The notes: generated by a model from the sequence alone, not told the origin. Counted from the first letter of the stretch, positions 8,034 through 16,987 are shown. The stretch is 64,000 bases of DNA from an uncultured Eubacteriales bacterium (GCA_902773835.1 CACYFZ010000001.1:62001-126000), one strand, 5' to 3'. Made by a program: numbers and translations.

Positions 8034-8573
8034 ATGAGCGATATTCTCATGAACAATTCATTGGTTAAATCGTTACTGGAAGAGATAAGAAGATTAAACG
8101 ATATCTTAAGTGAAAAGAATGAGAAATCTGAGCTTTCAAAGCAAAGCTGCATTTTTTTATACGGCTTTAATTCCAAAAGTAAAGTTGCCCCGGATATATA
8201 CAGGAAGTATGTAGCTTTTATCAATAATATATCCGCTGTGCTGGCAGAGTTCGGTATATCCGTGAATAACAACGGATATTCGTATATCGTGGATGCAGTT
8301 ATGCTTATCATTGATCAGAATAGTTTGGATATAAAGCTCAGAGATGATATCTATCCGCACATTAAACAAAAATACAGTCTGAATAGTTCCGCATCCGTGG
8401 AACACAGCATAAGAAATGCGATCAACTCCGCATGGAAAAGATGTCTTGTAAGCAATACCGCAAACAGAATGAAATGCTATGAGAAAAAGCCTTCAAACAA
8501 GAAATTTCTGTATACGGTAACTCAGGATGTATGTAGCAGAATGTGCACGGATCTTATACCGCTGACAGATTGA
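8034..8573 (+). CDS. Stand-alone Spo0A C-terminal DNA-binding domain protein (no receiver)
   Basis: A 179-residue protein whose residues ~56-175 align along their length with the DNA-binding (sigma-A activation) domain of the sporulation regulator Spo0A. Shared features include the GYxY turn, the YPxIxxKY stretch, the VExxIRxAIxxAWxR recognition region and KPxNxxF near the end. The N-terminal phosphoacceptor receiver domain is missing; instead there are ~40 residues with a short Leu/Ile-rich, possibly coiled-coil helix. AAAGGAGGTAATT before ATG 8034 is a strong ribosome-binding site. It could be a phosphorylation-independent regulator or a competitor of Spo0A. It has no evident operon partner apart from the genes on either side. 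Confidence 0.85.
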   Translation: MSDILMNNSLVKSLLEEIRRLNDILSEKNEKSELSKQSCIFLYGFNSKSKVAPDIYRKYVAFINNISAVLAEFGISVNNNGYSYIVDAVMLIIDQNSLDIKLRDDIYPHIKQKYSLNSSASVEHSIRNAINSAWKRCLVSNTANRMKCYEKKPSNKKFLYTVTQDVCSRMCTDLIPLTD

Positions 8574-8623
8574 TTTTTCGCGTTCCTTCGTGTTAGCATA
8601 GTTAACAATACGGAGGAAATAAG

Positions 8624-8806
8624 ATGGAAAAAATAAAGATTGACAGAATCAATGAGTTGGCCCGTAAATCAAAAATTGAAGAGTTAACGGAAGAAGAAAA
8701 AATGGAGCAGGCTTTGCTCAGAGAAGAATTCTTATCCGAGATAAGAGCCGATGTGAGGGCGTCGCTTGAATCAATTGAAATTGTTGATGAATCAGAATAT
8801 AATTAA
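8624..8806 (+). CDS. DUF896 (YnzC/UPF0291) family protein
   Basis: A 60-residue soluble protein with the typical DUF896 order: a first helix IxRINELARKSK, then LTEEEKxEQxxLREEFL, then a helical stretch ending in a loose acidic tail. In Bacillus the homologue YnzC sits in the SOS-controlled yneA operon and its function is not established. Here it stands between the Spo0A_C protein and alaS, behind an ACGGAGGAAA site. No SOS box was seen near it. Confidence 0.9.
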   Translation: MEKIKIDRINELARKSKIEELTEEEKMEQALLREEFLSEIRADVRASLESIEIVDESEYN

Positions 8807-8841
8807 TGGGTGCAATTACAGACTGAAATAGGAGACAATTG

Positions 8842-11457
8842 ATGAAAAACATCGGTGTTAATGAGTTAAGAGATATGTTCAGAGATTTCTTTGTAAGCAA
8901 GGGGCACTATGCAGGTGGCTCTGCTTCTTTGATTCCTCAGAATGATAAAAGTTTAATGATAATAAACTCCGGCATGGCACCTCTTAAGCCTTATTTTGCA
9001 GGTGTGGAAACACCTCCATGCAAGAGGATGACCACATGCCAGAAGTGCATTCGTACCAACGACATAGAAAATGTAGGAAAGACCGCACGTCACGGTACAT
9101 TCTTTGAAATGCTAGGAAACTTCAGCTTCGGAGACTACTTCAAGAAGGAGTCTCTTGAATGGGGCTGGGAATTCTGTACAAAGTGGCTCGAGATGCCTGA
9201 AGAGAAGCTGTGGGCTACTATATACGAAGACGATGATGAGGCATATGAAATCTGGAAGAATGATATCGGTATGCCTGAAGAGAAAATAGTAAGACTAGGC
9301 AAGGAAGATAACTTCTGGGAAATAGGTCTCGGACCTTGCGGACCATGCTCTGAGATTTATTATGACAGAGGTCCTGAGTGGGGCTGCGGAAAGCCTGATT
9401 GTAAGCCGGGATGTGAATGCGACAGATACCTTGAGTTCTGGAATCACGTGTTTACTCAGTTCGATAGGCAGGAAGACGGTTCATATCCGAGACTGGCACA
9501 TCCTAATATCGATACCGGAATGGGACTTGAGAGACTTGCCTGCATACTTCAGGGAGTGGACTCAATCTTTGACGTAGATACTGTTAAATTCATTCGCGAT
9601 GCTATCTGCGATATGGCAGGCGTTAAGTATCAGGCAGGAAACGATAAAGTAGATGTAAGTGTAAGAATCATCACTGACCATATGAGATCGATGGTCTTCA
9701 TGATAGCTGACGGCATTCTGCCATCCAATGAAGGCAGGGGATACATTCTGAAGAGAATTATCAGACGCGCCGCAAGACACGCTAAACTTCTCGGAATTAC
9801 GGAGGAGAATCCTCTTTCAATCCTCGCAGAGAGCGTAGTTAAGACTTCCGGCGGAGCATATCCGGAGCTCGTGGAGAAGCACGATTACATAATCAAGATG
9901 ATTAAAAATGAGGAAACTCATTTCGCCAAGACTCTTGATAACGGAATTCAGATTCTGGACGGATATATTGAAGATATGAAAGCAAGCGGCAGTACTGAAC
10001 TTTCAGGTGATTTGACATTCAAACTGTATGATACATACGGTTTCCCACTGGAAGTTACGCAAGAGATACTGGAAGAAAACGGTATGACTGCTGATGTTGA
10101 CGGCTTCAATGAAAACATGAAGAAACAAAAGGAATTGGCAAGAGCCAATCAGAGAGATACCGATGATGAGGCATGGAGAGATGCCGGCGAATACAGCGAG
10201 CTTCCTCATACTAAGTTCCTCGGATATACTGCTGAAACAGGCGAGGCCGAGGTTCTCTATGTAGGAAACTTTGATGAAAACAGAAGATTTGCAATATTCG
10301 ATCAGACACCGTTCTATGCTACAAGCGGTGGTCAGATATACGATACAGGTGTAATTATCAAGGGTGGAGACCACCTCAGGGTTGTCGATGTTGTAAAAGA
10401 AAACGACATTTTCTTACACGTTATCGATGCTGATGATGCAGGACTTGCAGATCAGCTTGCCGTAGGAGATAAAGTAAACCTCGCTATTGATGCCGTAAGA
10501 AGACACAGAATTGCAAGATCTCACTCCGCTACACATCTGTTGCAACAGGCATTAAGAGATGTCTTGGGCGACCATGTAATGCAGGCAGGCTCTTATGTGG
10601 ATGACAATTATCTCAGATTTGACTTCAATCATTTCCAGGCAGTAAGTGCAGATGAGATCGAAAGAATTGAGGCTGTCGTAAATGAAAAGGTAGACGAATA
10701 TCTTCCGGTAAAGATGGAAGAAATGCCTATTGAAGATGCTAAGAAGCTCGGTGCTATGGCTATTTTCGGTGAGAAATACGGAGATATAGTAAGAGTCGTC
10801 AGCATGGGAGACTACAGCGTTGAATTCTGCGGCGGAACTCATATAGATAACACAGGAAAGGTAGGAGGCTTTAAAATAATAAGTGAGTCCGGAATTGCAG
10901 CCGGCGTCAGAAGAATTGAAGCTATAACAGGCTCATGTGTTATCAAATATCTTGCAGATAAGGAAGCAACACTCAGCAGCCTTGCCGGTACGCTTAAATC
11001 AAGTGAGGCAGACCTTACTCGAAAGGCCGCTCAGGTCATGAGTGATATAAAGAATCTGGAAAATACAATAAAAACATTTAAATCAGATGAGATAAGTGGC
11101 TCAGTTGATGATATAATCAAATCAGCTAAAGAAATAGGTGGTGTAAAACTTATCACCAAAAAATTTGAGGATACTGACGTAGATCAGCTCAGAAGCATCT
11201 CCGATGCAGTAAAGGAAAATGCCGATGAAGTAATCATGGTATTCGCAGCCGTTAATGACGGAAAGGTTACTTTCATAGTATCCGTAAGCGAGGACCTGAT
11301 CGGAAAGGGTTATCACGCCGGAAAACTCATAAAAGAGATTGCTGCAGCTGCAGGCGGCGGCGGTGGCGGTAAAGCCAATATGGCACAGGCAGGTGCCAAG
11401 GATCCGTCCAAGGTAGATGCTGCACTTGCGAAAGCGGAAGAACTTATAACAGCATAG
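8842..11457 (+). CDS. alaS: Alanine--tRNA ligase
   Basis: Class II synthetase, 871 residues, full length. The catalytic core occupies ~1-450 with the class II motif 2 region around RTNDIENVGKTARHGTF. The editing domain has the zinc-binding HSATHLLQ (about 560) and CGGTHIDNTG (about 666). The C-terminal C-Ala domain ends with a polyglycine stretch and KANMAQAGAKD. ATG 8842 follows TAGGAGA at good spacing; the ORF could open one codon earlier at TTG. There is no T-box leader, as only 35 bases separate it from the previous gene. It is the first gene of alaS-ireB-ruvX, a common Firmicute order. Confidence 0.97.
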   Translation: MKNIGVNELRDMFRDFFVSKGHYAGGSASLIPQNDKSLMIINSGMAPLKPYFAGVETPPCKRMTTCQKCIRTNDIENVGKTARHGTFFEMLGNFSFGDYFKKESLEWGWEFCTKWLEMPEEKLWATIYEDDDEAYEIWKNDIGMPEEKIVRLGKEDNFWEIGLGPCGPCSEIYYDRGPEWGCGKPDCKPGCECDRYLEFWNHVFTQFDRQEDGSYPRLAHPNIDTGMGLERLACILQGVDSIFDVDTVKFIRDAICDMAGVKYQAGNDKVDVSVRIITDHMRSMVFMIADGILPSNEGRGYILKRIIRRAARHAKLLGITEENPLSILAESVVKTSGGAYPELVEKHDYIIKMIKNEETHFAKTLDNGIQILDGYIEDMKASGSTELSGDLTFKLYDTYGFPLEVTQEILEENGMTADVDGFNENMKKQKELARANQRDTDDEAWRDAGEYSELPHTKFLGYTAETGEAEVLYVGNFDENRRFAIFDQTPFYATSGGQIYDTGVIIKGGDHLRVVDVVKENDIFLHVIDADDAGLADQLAVGDKVNLAIDAVRRHRIARSHSATHLLQQALRDVLGDHVMQAGSYVDDNYLRFDFNHFQAVSADEIERIEAVVNEKVDEYLPVKMEEMPIEDAKKLGAMAIFGEKYGDIVRVVSMGDYSVEFCGGTHIDNTGKVGGFKIISESGIAAGVRRIEAITGSCVIKYLADKEATLSSLAGTLKSSEADLTRKAAQVMSDIKNLENTIKTFKSDEISGSVDDIIKSAKEIGGVKLITKKFEDTDVDQLRSISDAVKENADEVIMVFAAVNDGKVTFIVSVSEDLIGKGYHAGKLIKEIAAAAGGGGGGKANMAQAGAKDPSKVDAALAKAEELITA

Positions 11458-11471
11458 TCAAGGGAGGACTA

Positions 11472-11729
11472 ATGATGAGCAAGAACACGATAATGTTCGA
11501 AGGATTTAAGGATACTCAGATGGATAAGAAAGAAGCATTAATTGAAATTTACGCAGCTCTTACCGAACGTGGCTATAATGCGATCGATCAGATTGTAGGA
11601 TATCTTACATCCGGAGATCCTTCATATATTACAAGCCACAATAACGCAAGGAATCTCATCCTTAAGATTGACAGAGATGAACTCCTGGAGGAAATCCTCG
11701 TTAATTATCTTGACGTAAACAAGAAATAA
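11472..11729 (+). CDS. IreB family regulatory phosphoprotein (UPF0297)
   Basis: An 85-residue protein with the family core MFEGFKDTQMDKKEALIEIY and GYLTSGDPSYITSHNNAR. In Enterococcus faecalis IreB is phosphorylated by the kinase IreK and dampens cephalosporin resistance. The alaS-ireB-ruvX order is conserved in Firmicutes. Two ATG codons (11472, 11475) follow GGGAGGAC; either could be used. Confidence 0.92.
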   Translation: MMSKNTIMFEGFKDTQMDKKEALIEIYAALTERGYNAIDQIVGYLTSGDPSYITSHNNARNLILKIDRDELLEEILVNYLDVNKK

Positions 11730-12158
11730 ATGAGAATACTCGGGCTTGATGTAGGAACTAAAACAGTGGGGGTCGCGGTTAGCGACCCTCTTGGCGTAAT
11801 TGCGACAGGTGTAACCACTATCGAAAGAGTCGGTATTCGCAAAGACTGCGGCAAAGTCATTGATTACATTAAAGAGTATGACTGCGATACCGTGGTGATA
11901 GGCCTGCCGCTTAATTTAGATGGTTCTGATTCAGTTCAGACCGAGAAGGTAAGAGAATTCAGAACCATGCTGGAGAATAAATTGAGAAGTTCCGGTCCTC
12001 TTTCGGCTGTAAAGATAGAATGGCAGGATGAGAGATATTCTACTTATGAGGCTGAAGAAGTCCTCATAGAGGCCAATATGAGCCGCGAGGACAGGAAGAA
12101 GATAATCGACAGACAGGCGGCAATAGTAATACTTCAGCGTTATTTGGATAAGATGTAA
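11730..12158 (+). CDS. ruvX: YqgF/RuvX Holliday-junction resolvase-like nuclease
   Basis: A 142-residue RNase-H-fold protein. It starts with the family hallmark MRILGLDVGTKTVGVAVSDP, has VVIGLPLNLDGS (about 57) and WQDERYST (about 94), and ends at the usual length. The family is linked to Holliday-junction resolution and to 16S rRNA 5'-end processing. Its ATG directly follows the ireB stop (TAAATG), indicating translational coupling. Confidence 0.92.
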   Translation: MRILGLDVGTKTVGVAVSDPLGVIATGVTTIERVGIRKDCGKVIDYIKEYDCDTVVIGLPLNLDGSDSVQTEKVREFRTMLENKLRSSGPLSAVKIEWQDERYSTYEAEEVLIEANMSREDRKKIIDRQAAIVILQRYLDKM

Positions 12159-12161
12159 AAC

Positions 12162-12184
12162 AAGCCGCTTTTTCGGCTTTATAT
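12162..12184 (+). terminator. Weak terminator after ruvX
   Basis: AAGCCG (12162-12167) and CGGCTT (12174-12179) form a 6-bp stem with a six-base loop. Only a short interrupted T-tract (TATATAAT) follows. Termination is probably partial, allowing readthrough into ptb. Confidence 0.45.
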
Positions 12185-12199
12185 AATGGGAGGACAACA

Positions 12200-13102
12200 A
12201 TGCTAAAGAATCTGGAAGCTATGGCGGAATTGGTAAAAGCCAATCCCAAGAAGAAAAGAATCGTTCTTTGCTGCGCACATGATGAGCACTCTTTGGATGC
12301 TGTATACGAAGCATACAAAGACGGCATTGTAACACCGATATTCGTAGGAAAAGAGGAAGAAATCAAGAAGATATGCAATGAGGAAGGCTTCGATTTCGGG
12401 GATGTTACTATCTATAATATCGATGACGATGTTGAATGTGCCAAGAAAGCAGTTGAGCTTATCCGAAACGGAGAAGGCGACTTCCTTATGAAAGGAAAGA
12501 TGCAGACGGCAGATCTTCTGAAGCAGGTTGTAAATAAAGAAACAGGCCTCCAGATCGGAAAGATTATGTCTCACGTGGGGATATTTGAGATTCCCAACTA
12601 TCATAAGCTCGTTGTTATGACAGACGGCGGAATGCTTGTAAGTCCCGATCTTGAAAAGAAAGCTAAGATTATCAATAATGCCGTTGAAACTTTGCATAAC
12701 ATGGGGTATGAGATTCCCAAGGTCGGCGTTCTCTGTGCTGCCGAAAAGCTCAATGAGAAAGCACAGGAATCCGTTGATGCCGCTGCTCTCAAAGAAATGA
12801 ATGAGAAAGGTGAAATCAGTGGCTGCATAGTTGAAGGACCGATTTCGTATGATATTGCACTTAACAAAGATATTGCAGATTTCAAAGGCTTTGAAAGCCC
12901 GGTTGCGGGAGATGCAGATATTCTGATTGTACCGAATATGGCTGCGGGTAATATGCTCGGCAAGTCATGGTGCCTTACAGCAGGTGGAGAGATGGCAGGA
13001 ATAATTGTAGGAGCTAAGGCACCTATAGTATTAACATCAAGAGGCGCTACGGCAGAGGAGAAGTTTTATTCAATAGTATTTGCTGCTGCTACTTCTAATT
13101 AA
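12200..13102 (+). CDS. ptb: Phosphate butyryltransferase
   Basis: A 300-residue enzyme of the phosphate acetyl/butyryltransferase family that converts an acyl-CoA and phosphate to acyl-phosphate and CoA. Recognisable stretches are FLMKGKMQTADLLK (about 95), VVMTDGGMLVSPD (about 138) and the C-terminal SWCLTAGGEMAGIIVGAKAP. It lies 20 bases upstream of buk, the usual ptb-buk pair. The vor genes that follow suggest the substrate may be isobutyryl- or other branched acyl-CoA rather than, or besides, butyryl-CoA. Confidence 0.95.
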   Translation: MLKNLEAMAELVKANPKKKRIVLCCAHDEHSLDAVYEAYKDGIVTPIFVGKEEEIKKICNEEGFDFGDVTIYNIDDDVECAKKAVELIRNGEGDFLMKGKMQTADLLKQVVNKETGLQIGKIMSHVGIFEIPNYHKLVVMTDGGMLVSPDLEKKAKIINNAVETLHNMGYEIPKVGVLCAAEKLNEKAQESVDAAALKEMNEKGEISGCIVEGPISYDIALNKDIADFKGFESPVAGDADILIVPNMAAGNMLGKSWCLTAGGEMAGIIVGAKAPIVLTSRGATAEEKFYSIVFAAATSN

Positions 13103-13122
13103 GAAAAGAAAGGAGTGAATCG

Positions 13123-14181
13123 ATGCTGATATTGACATTAAACCTGGGATCCACATCTTCAAAGGTTGCGATATTTGAGGATGACTATGAGCTGTTTTCA
13201 GAAACCGTACGTCATGATCCTGAACTTCTTGCCAAAACGAAAAAGCCAATAGATCAGCTGTCGTTCAGAAAAGAGAATATATTTGAAGCTATTGAGTATG
13301 CAGGATATAGCCTTGAGGATTTTGATGCGGTATGCTCCAGAGGAGGCCTTTTAAAGCCCGTTGAATCCGGTACTTATAAAATTACCGAAAAAGCTTTGAA
13401 AGACGCACAGGACGTAAATCTCGGCGGAAGACAGCCACACGGACTGGGCTTGCTGATTGCTTATGAAATCGGAAAAGAATACTTCATACCTGCATACTTC
13501 TGCGATCCCGTATCGACGGATGAATTAAGAGATGTTGCCAGAGTAAGCGGCTTTAAGGGCATGGAAAGAATAAGCAGATTTCATGCATTGAATCATAAAG
13601 CCGTAGCCAGAAAATGCGCAGAGACTTTAGGAAGGCCTTACGAAGAATTAAATCTGATCGGTATTCATCTTGGTGGAGGAACATCTGTTGCAGCGCATGA
13701 AAAAGGCAAGTGCATTGAGATTCACGACTGCAGTGAAGAAGGTGCTTTCTCTATGGACAGAGCAGGACATCTTCCCACAAATCAGTTAGTGGATTACTGC
13801 ATGTCCGGAAAGAGTGAAGAAGAGATCAAGTACACACTTAAAAGGGAGGCAGGTGTTTTCTCATATCTCGGAACCAGCGATATGATGGAAGTCGAAAACA
13901 AAATAAATGAAGGAGACATGGAGGCACGCCTAATATTTGATGCTTTCGCATACCAACATGCTAAATGCGTAGGAGAGATGGCTGCTGCAATGCGTTTCAA
14001 GGTTGACGGCATCTTTATAACAGGAGGAATTGCATACAGCGAAAGAATGGTACATATGATTAAGTACTACATCGAAGACCTTGCGCCTGTCTATGTATAT
14101 CCGGGGGAAGAAGAGATGAGGTCCCTTGCGGAAGCAGCCCTCAGAGTGCTCAGAGGAGAGGAAAAATCCAAGACTTATTAG
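13123..14181 (+). CDS. buk: Butyrate kinase (branched acyl-phosphate to ATP)
   Basis: An acetate/butyrate kinase superfamily (ASKHA fold) enzyme of 352 residues, normal for Buk and shorter than AckA. It starts with LTLNLGSTSSKVAIFED, has a GIHLGGGTSVAAHEKGK phosphate-binding loop (about 184) and FITGGIAYSERM (about 301). It transfers the acyl-phosphate made by Ptb to ADP, giving ATP and the free acid. The AAAGGAGTGAATCG site before ATG 13123 supports the start. The gene is cotranscribed with ptb and probably with the downstream P-loop and vor genes. Confidence 0.95.
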   Translation: MLILTLNLGSTSSKVAIFEDDYELFSETVRHDPELLAKTKKPIDQLSFRKENIFEAIEYAGYSLEDFDAVCSRGGLLKPVESGTYKITEKALKDAQDVNLGGRQPHGLGLLIAYEIGKEYFIPAYFCDPVSTDELRDVARVSGFKGMERISRFHALNHKAVARKCAETLGRPYEELNLIGIHLGGGTSVAAHEKGKCIEIHDCSEEGAFSMDRAGHLPTNQLVDYCMSGKSEEEIKYTLKREAGVFSYLGTSDMMEVENKINEGDMEARLIFDAFAYQHAKCVGEMAAAMRFKVDGIFITGGIAYSERMVHMIKYYIEDLAPVYVYPGEEEMRSLAEAALRVLRGEEKSKTY

Positions 14182-14195
14182 CGGAGCAACAGCTT

Positions 14196-14897
14196 ATGGG
14201 ACTTTTTTATGAGAATGAAAAGAGCTTCGAAGAACTTCTCAAGGAGAAGAAAAACTTCGTTTTTATAGGAGAAGCAGGCTCCGGAAAGAGTGAGATTGCA
14301 CTCAATGCGGCTGCAATTCTCTCAGGTAATAGCGGAAAAAAAGTCGATTTGTTTGACCTTGACCAAACAAAACCTTTATACAGATCCCGCGATTTAAAAG
14401 ACACTTTCGATTCGAAAGGCGTCACTATTCATTATCAAGACCAGTATTTGGATGCACCCGTTATGGTGGGAGGTGTCAGAGCATCTCTGATTAGTGATAA
14501 TTACACCGTTCTCGATATAGGCGGAGGCCATCAAGCAGCCAAGTATGCCGGTGCTTATGCTGACCTTCTCGGGAAGGACGACTCAGTGCCCGTGTATGTA
14601 GTGAATCCATACAGACCGTGGACTAAAAGCGTTGATGCCATTGATGAGACTATGAAGCATATACTGGGATCAATGAGGCTTGATCACATATATCTTCTGG
14701 CAAATCCGAATCTGGGATACAGCAGCACTATTGAGGATTTTAAAGAAGGTCTCGATAAAATTGACGCTCTTTTTGAAGGCTATACCTATATAAACAGTGC
14801 CTGTGTGAGGCGTGATTTGTTCAAAGAAGCAAAGAATAACACAGATAAACAACTTACAGCGATTGATTTGTATTTGTCCTATTCATGGGCCGAATAA
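14196..14897 (+). CDS. P-loop ATPase of unknown role in the ptb-buk-vor cluster
   Basis: A 233-residue soluble protein with a clear Walker A motif GEAGSGKSE (about residues 25-33) after a hydrophobic beta strand (NFVFIG). A Walker B-like strand TVLDIGGG lies at about 106-113. The fold should be of the MinD/SIMIBI or nucleotide-kinase type, but I cannot assign a family. It starts 14 bases after buk and is followed 31 bases later by the ferredoxin-like subunit, so it is embedded in the oxidoreductase operon. It might serve cluster or cofactor assembly or regulation; the sequence does not say. Confidence 0.8.
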   Translation: MGLFYENEKSFEELLKEKKNFVFIGEAGSGKSEIALNAAAILSGNSGKKVDLFDLDQTKPLYRSRDLKDTFDSKGVTIHYQDQYLDAPVMVGGVRASLISDNYTVLDIGGGHQAAKYAGAYADLLGKDDSVPVYVVNPYRPWTKSVDAIDETMKHILGSMRLDHIYLLANPNLGYSSTIEDFKEGLDKIDALFEGYTYINSACVRRDLFKEAKNNTDKQLTAIDLYLSYSWAE

Positions 14898-14928
14898 CAG
14901 ATATAGTTACATCAAGGAGGAAGAATGA

Positions 14929-15132
14929 ATGGCTAGAGTGGAGATTTATACCGAAGCTTGCAAATCATGCTCCTATTGCGTAATCTCCTGTCCTAAAAAG
15001 ACTCTGGAGATAGGCAATGAAGTTAACTCCAAGGGGTATCTTTATGCGCAGCAAGTAAGACCTGAGGATTGCATCGGTTGTATGATGTGTGCTCAGATCT
15101 GTCCTGACGCTGCTATAGAGGTGTGGAGATAA
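14929..15132 (+). CDS. Ferredoxin-like delta subunit of 2-oxoacid:ferredoxin oxidoreductase
   Basis: A 67-residue protein with two 4Fe-4S motifs: CKSCSYCVISCP (about 11-22) and CIGCMMCAQICP (about 46-57). It has the compact form of the PorD/KorD/VorD subunit, which carries electrons from the TPP site to free ferredoxin. The start ATG 14929 follows AAGGAGG; the ATG four bases earlier runs into a stop. It leads the alpha-beta-gamma genes of the same complex. Confidence 0.92.
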   Translation: MARVEIYTEACKSCSYCVISCPKKTLEIGNEVNSKGYLYAQQVRPEDCIGCMMCAQICPDAAIEVWR

Positions 15133-15146
15133 GAAAGGAGACTGAT

Positions 15147-16226
15147 ATGGCTGAGAGAGTATTCATGAAAGGAACTGAAGCTATAGCAGAAGCTGCCGTC
15201 AGAGCCGGATGTCGTTTCTTCGCGGGATATCCGATAACACCGCAAAATGAAATACCGGAATATATGGCAAGAAGAATGCCCGAAGTGGGGGGGACCTTTG
15301 TACAAGGAGAGAGCGAGGTAGCATCCGTAAATATGTTATATGGTGCTGCTTCTACCGGAATAAGGGCAATGAGCTCCTCTTCATCCTGCGGTATATCACT
15401 ATACAGCGAGGGCGTTTCTTACTGTGCATCCGCTCGTATTCCTATGGTGTATATCAATGTCCAAAGAGGCGGCCCGGGAATAGGAGCCATACAGCCTTCG
15501 CAGCAGGATTATAATCAGGCAACTAAAGCTTCCGGTAACGGAGGCTTCAGAATGATAGTATTAGCACCTGACTCAGTTCAGGAATGCGTTGATATGGTAT
15601 ATGAAGCCTTCGATTATGCGGAAAGAGACCAGAATCCCGTCCTGATCTTGACTGACGGAGTAATGGGAACCATGATGGAGCCTGTAGTGCTTCCGAAGAT
15701 GAAGTCAGATGAAGAGCTCGCAAAGTGCAGAGAGAAGTTCCTTCCTAGAGCAATTATCGGACATCCTCTTGGACAGCAAGCTACATGCAGACCGGGATCA
15801 GTCGGAGGAGGCCAGGAAGAAAAGAACATAGCTGCTGCAGAGCTTTATAAATCCTGGGATAAGGATATTAAAGTCGAAGAATTCATGATGGATGATGCGG
15901 AAATAGTATTTGCAGCATACGGTATAAGTGCCAGAATATCCAGAGCTGTTATAAGAGAACTCAGAGAACAGGGGATCAAGGCCGGCATGATAAGACCTAT
16001 CACCATCTCACCGTTCCCATACAGCAGCTTTTCAAATCTCGATTTCAACAGAGTTAAAGGAATTATAGATGTTGAAATGTCCATACCTGCACAGATGAAG
16101 TGGGATGTAGAATATGCTGTTTACGGCAGATGTCCTATTAAGGAAGTTCTGAGATCCGGCGGGCAATTGCTTACAAACGATCAAGTAAAGAACGGAGCAA
16201 TGGAATTTATAAAGGAGGTGCTGTAA
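15147..16226 (+). CDS. vorB: 2-oxoisovalerate-type:ferredoxin oxidoreductase alpha subunit (VorB)
   Basis: Pyruvate/ketoisovalerate ferredoxin oxidoreductase alpha chain, 359 residues. It begins with AERVFMKGTEAIAEAA and AGCRFFAGYPITPQNEIPEYM, the pattern of proteins annotated VorB, and continues with FVQGESEVASVNMLYGA and SSSCGISLYSEG. The complex oxidatively decarboxylates 2-oxoacids with CoA, reducing ferredoxin. The start at 15147 is chosen because AAAGGAGACTGAT lies before it; the ORF opens 24 bases earlier without a site. With ptb-buk upstream, valine/isoleucine/leucine-derived 2-oxoacids are the likely substrates. Confidence 0.92.
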   Translation: MAERVFMKGTEAIAEAAVRAGCRFFAGYPITPQNEIPEYMARRMPEVGGTFVQGESEVASVNMLYGAASTGIRAMSSSSSCGISLYSEGVSYCASARIPMVYINVQRGGPGIGAIQPSQQDYNQATKASGNGGFRMIVLAPDSVQECVDMVYEAFDYAERDQNPVLILTDGVMGTMMEPVVLPKMKSDEELAKCREKFLPRAIIGHPLGQQATCRPGSVGGGQEEKNIAAAELYKSWDKDIKVEEFMMDDAEIVFAAYGISARISRAVIRELREQGIKAGMIRPITISPFPYSSFSNLDFNRVKGIIDVEMSIPAQMKWDVEYAVYGRCPIKEVLRSGGQLLTNDQVKNGAMEFIKEVL

Positions 16227-16987
16227 TGGCTGAAGAGAAAAAAGTCTATACAAGAACCAAAGGCATACTTCCTGATACTGTATCGGGATTCTGCCCGGGC
16301 TGTATGCACAGCACTGTCCATAAGATAATCGGAGAAGCCGCAGAGGAACTCGGAAAGCTCGATAAACTTGTAAGAGTTGAGGGTGTAGGATGCTGCGGAC
16401 TCGGTCAGTTCTATGTTAGTTGTGATGAGACTATCGCCGCTCACGGAAGGGCAGGAGCCGTTGCCACGGGAATTAAGAGATCTTCTCCTGATTCTCTGGT
16501 ATATACATATCAAGGCGACGGGGATCTCGCTGCCATAGGACTTGCGGAAACTTTATCTGCCGCTAACAGAGGTGAGAATTTCACTGTCATATTTATCAAT
16601 AACGGTATTTACGGTATGACGGGCGGACAGATGGCGCCAACGACTCTCTTAGGCATGAAATCCACCACAACTCCGCTCGGAAGAAAAGCTGAGGAACACG
16701 GATATCCTCTTCATATGAGTGAAATAATCAATCAGCTTACAGCTCCGTACTATATTGAGAGAGTAAGCTGTGATACCCCTCAGCATGTAATTGCAGCCAG
16801 AAATGCCATAAAAAAGGCTTTCCAATATCAGCTGGAAGGAAAGGGATACTCAATCATAGAGATAGTAACCAGCTGCCCTACAAACTGGGGCCTGGATACA
16901 TTGAAATCCCTGGATTTCCTGAGGGAAAACATGTTCAAAGAGTATCCGCTTGGAGTGTTCAGAGACGGCGGAGAGAAGAAGCAGTAG
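16226..16987 (+). CDS. vorA: 2-oxoacid:ferredoxin oxidoreductase beta subunit (TPP-binding)
   Basis: A 253-residue TPP-binding subunit. Motifs seen are FCPGCMHSTVHK (about 22) and VGCCGLGQFY (about 53) in the cysteine-bearing N-terminal part, and YQGDGDLAAIGLAE, the GDG-type TPP/Mg motif (about 93), followed by FINNGIYGMTGGQMAPTT. It begins inside the stop codon of the alpha gene (TAATG) behind AAAGGAGGTG. It assembles with the alpha, gamma and ferredoxin-like subunits. The symbol follows the usual VorA/KorB naming and is less certain than the function. Confidence 0.93.
   Translation: MAEEKKVYTRTKGILPDTVSGFCPGCMHSTVHKIIGEAAEELGKLDKLVRVEGVGCCGLGQFYVSCDETIAAHGRAGAVATGIKRSSPDSLVYTYQGDGDLAAIGLAETLSAANRGENFTVIFINNGIYGMTGGQMAPTTLLGMKSTTTPLGRKAEEHGYPLHMSEIINQLTAPYYIERVSCDTPQHVIAARNAIKKAFQYQLEGKGYSIIEIVTSCPTNWGLDTLKSLDFLRENMFKEYPLGVFRDGGEKKQ

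Noticed and set aside
8807..8841. T-box riboswitch before alaS (and before leuS, hisS, aspS)
   Set aside because: The gaps are too short and lack the T-box sequence; these synthetases appear not to be T-box controlled here.
12182..12187. TATAAT directly before ptb as a -10 box
   Set aside because: It abuts the ribosome-binding site, so a transcript starting from it would lack the site; no -35 box is in place.
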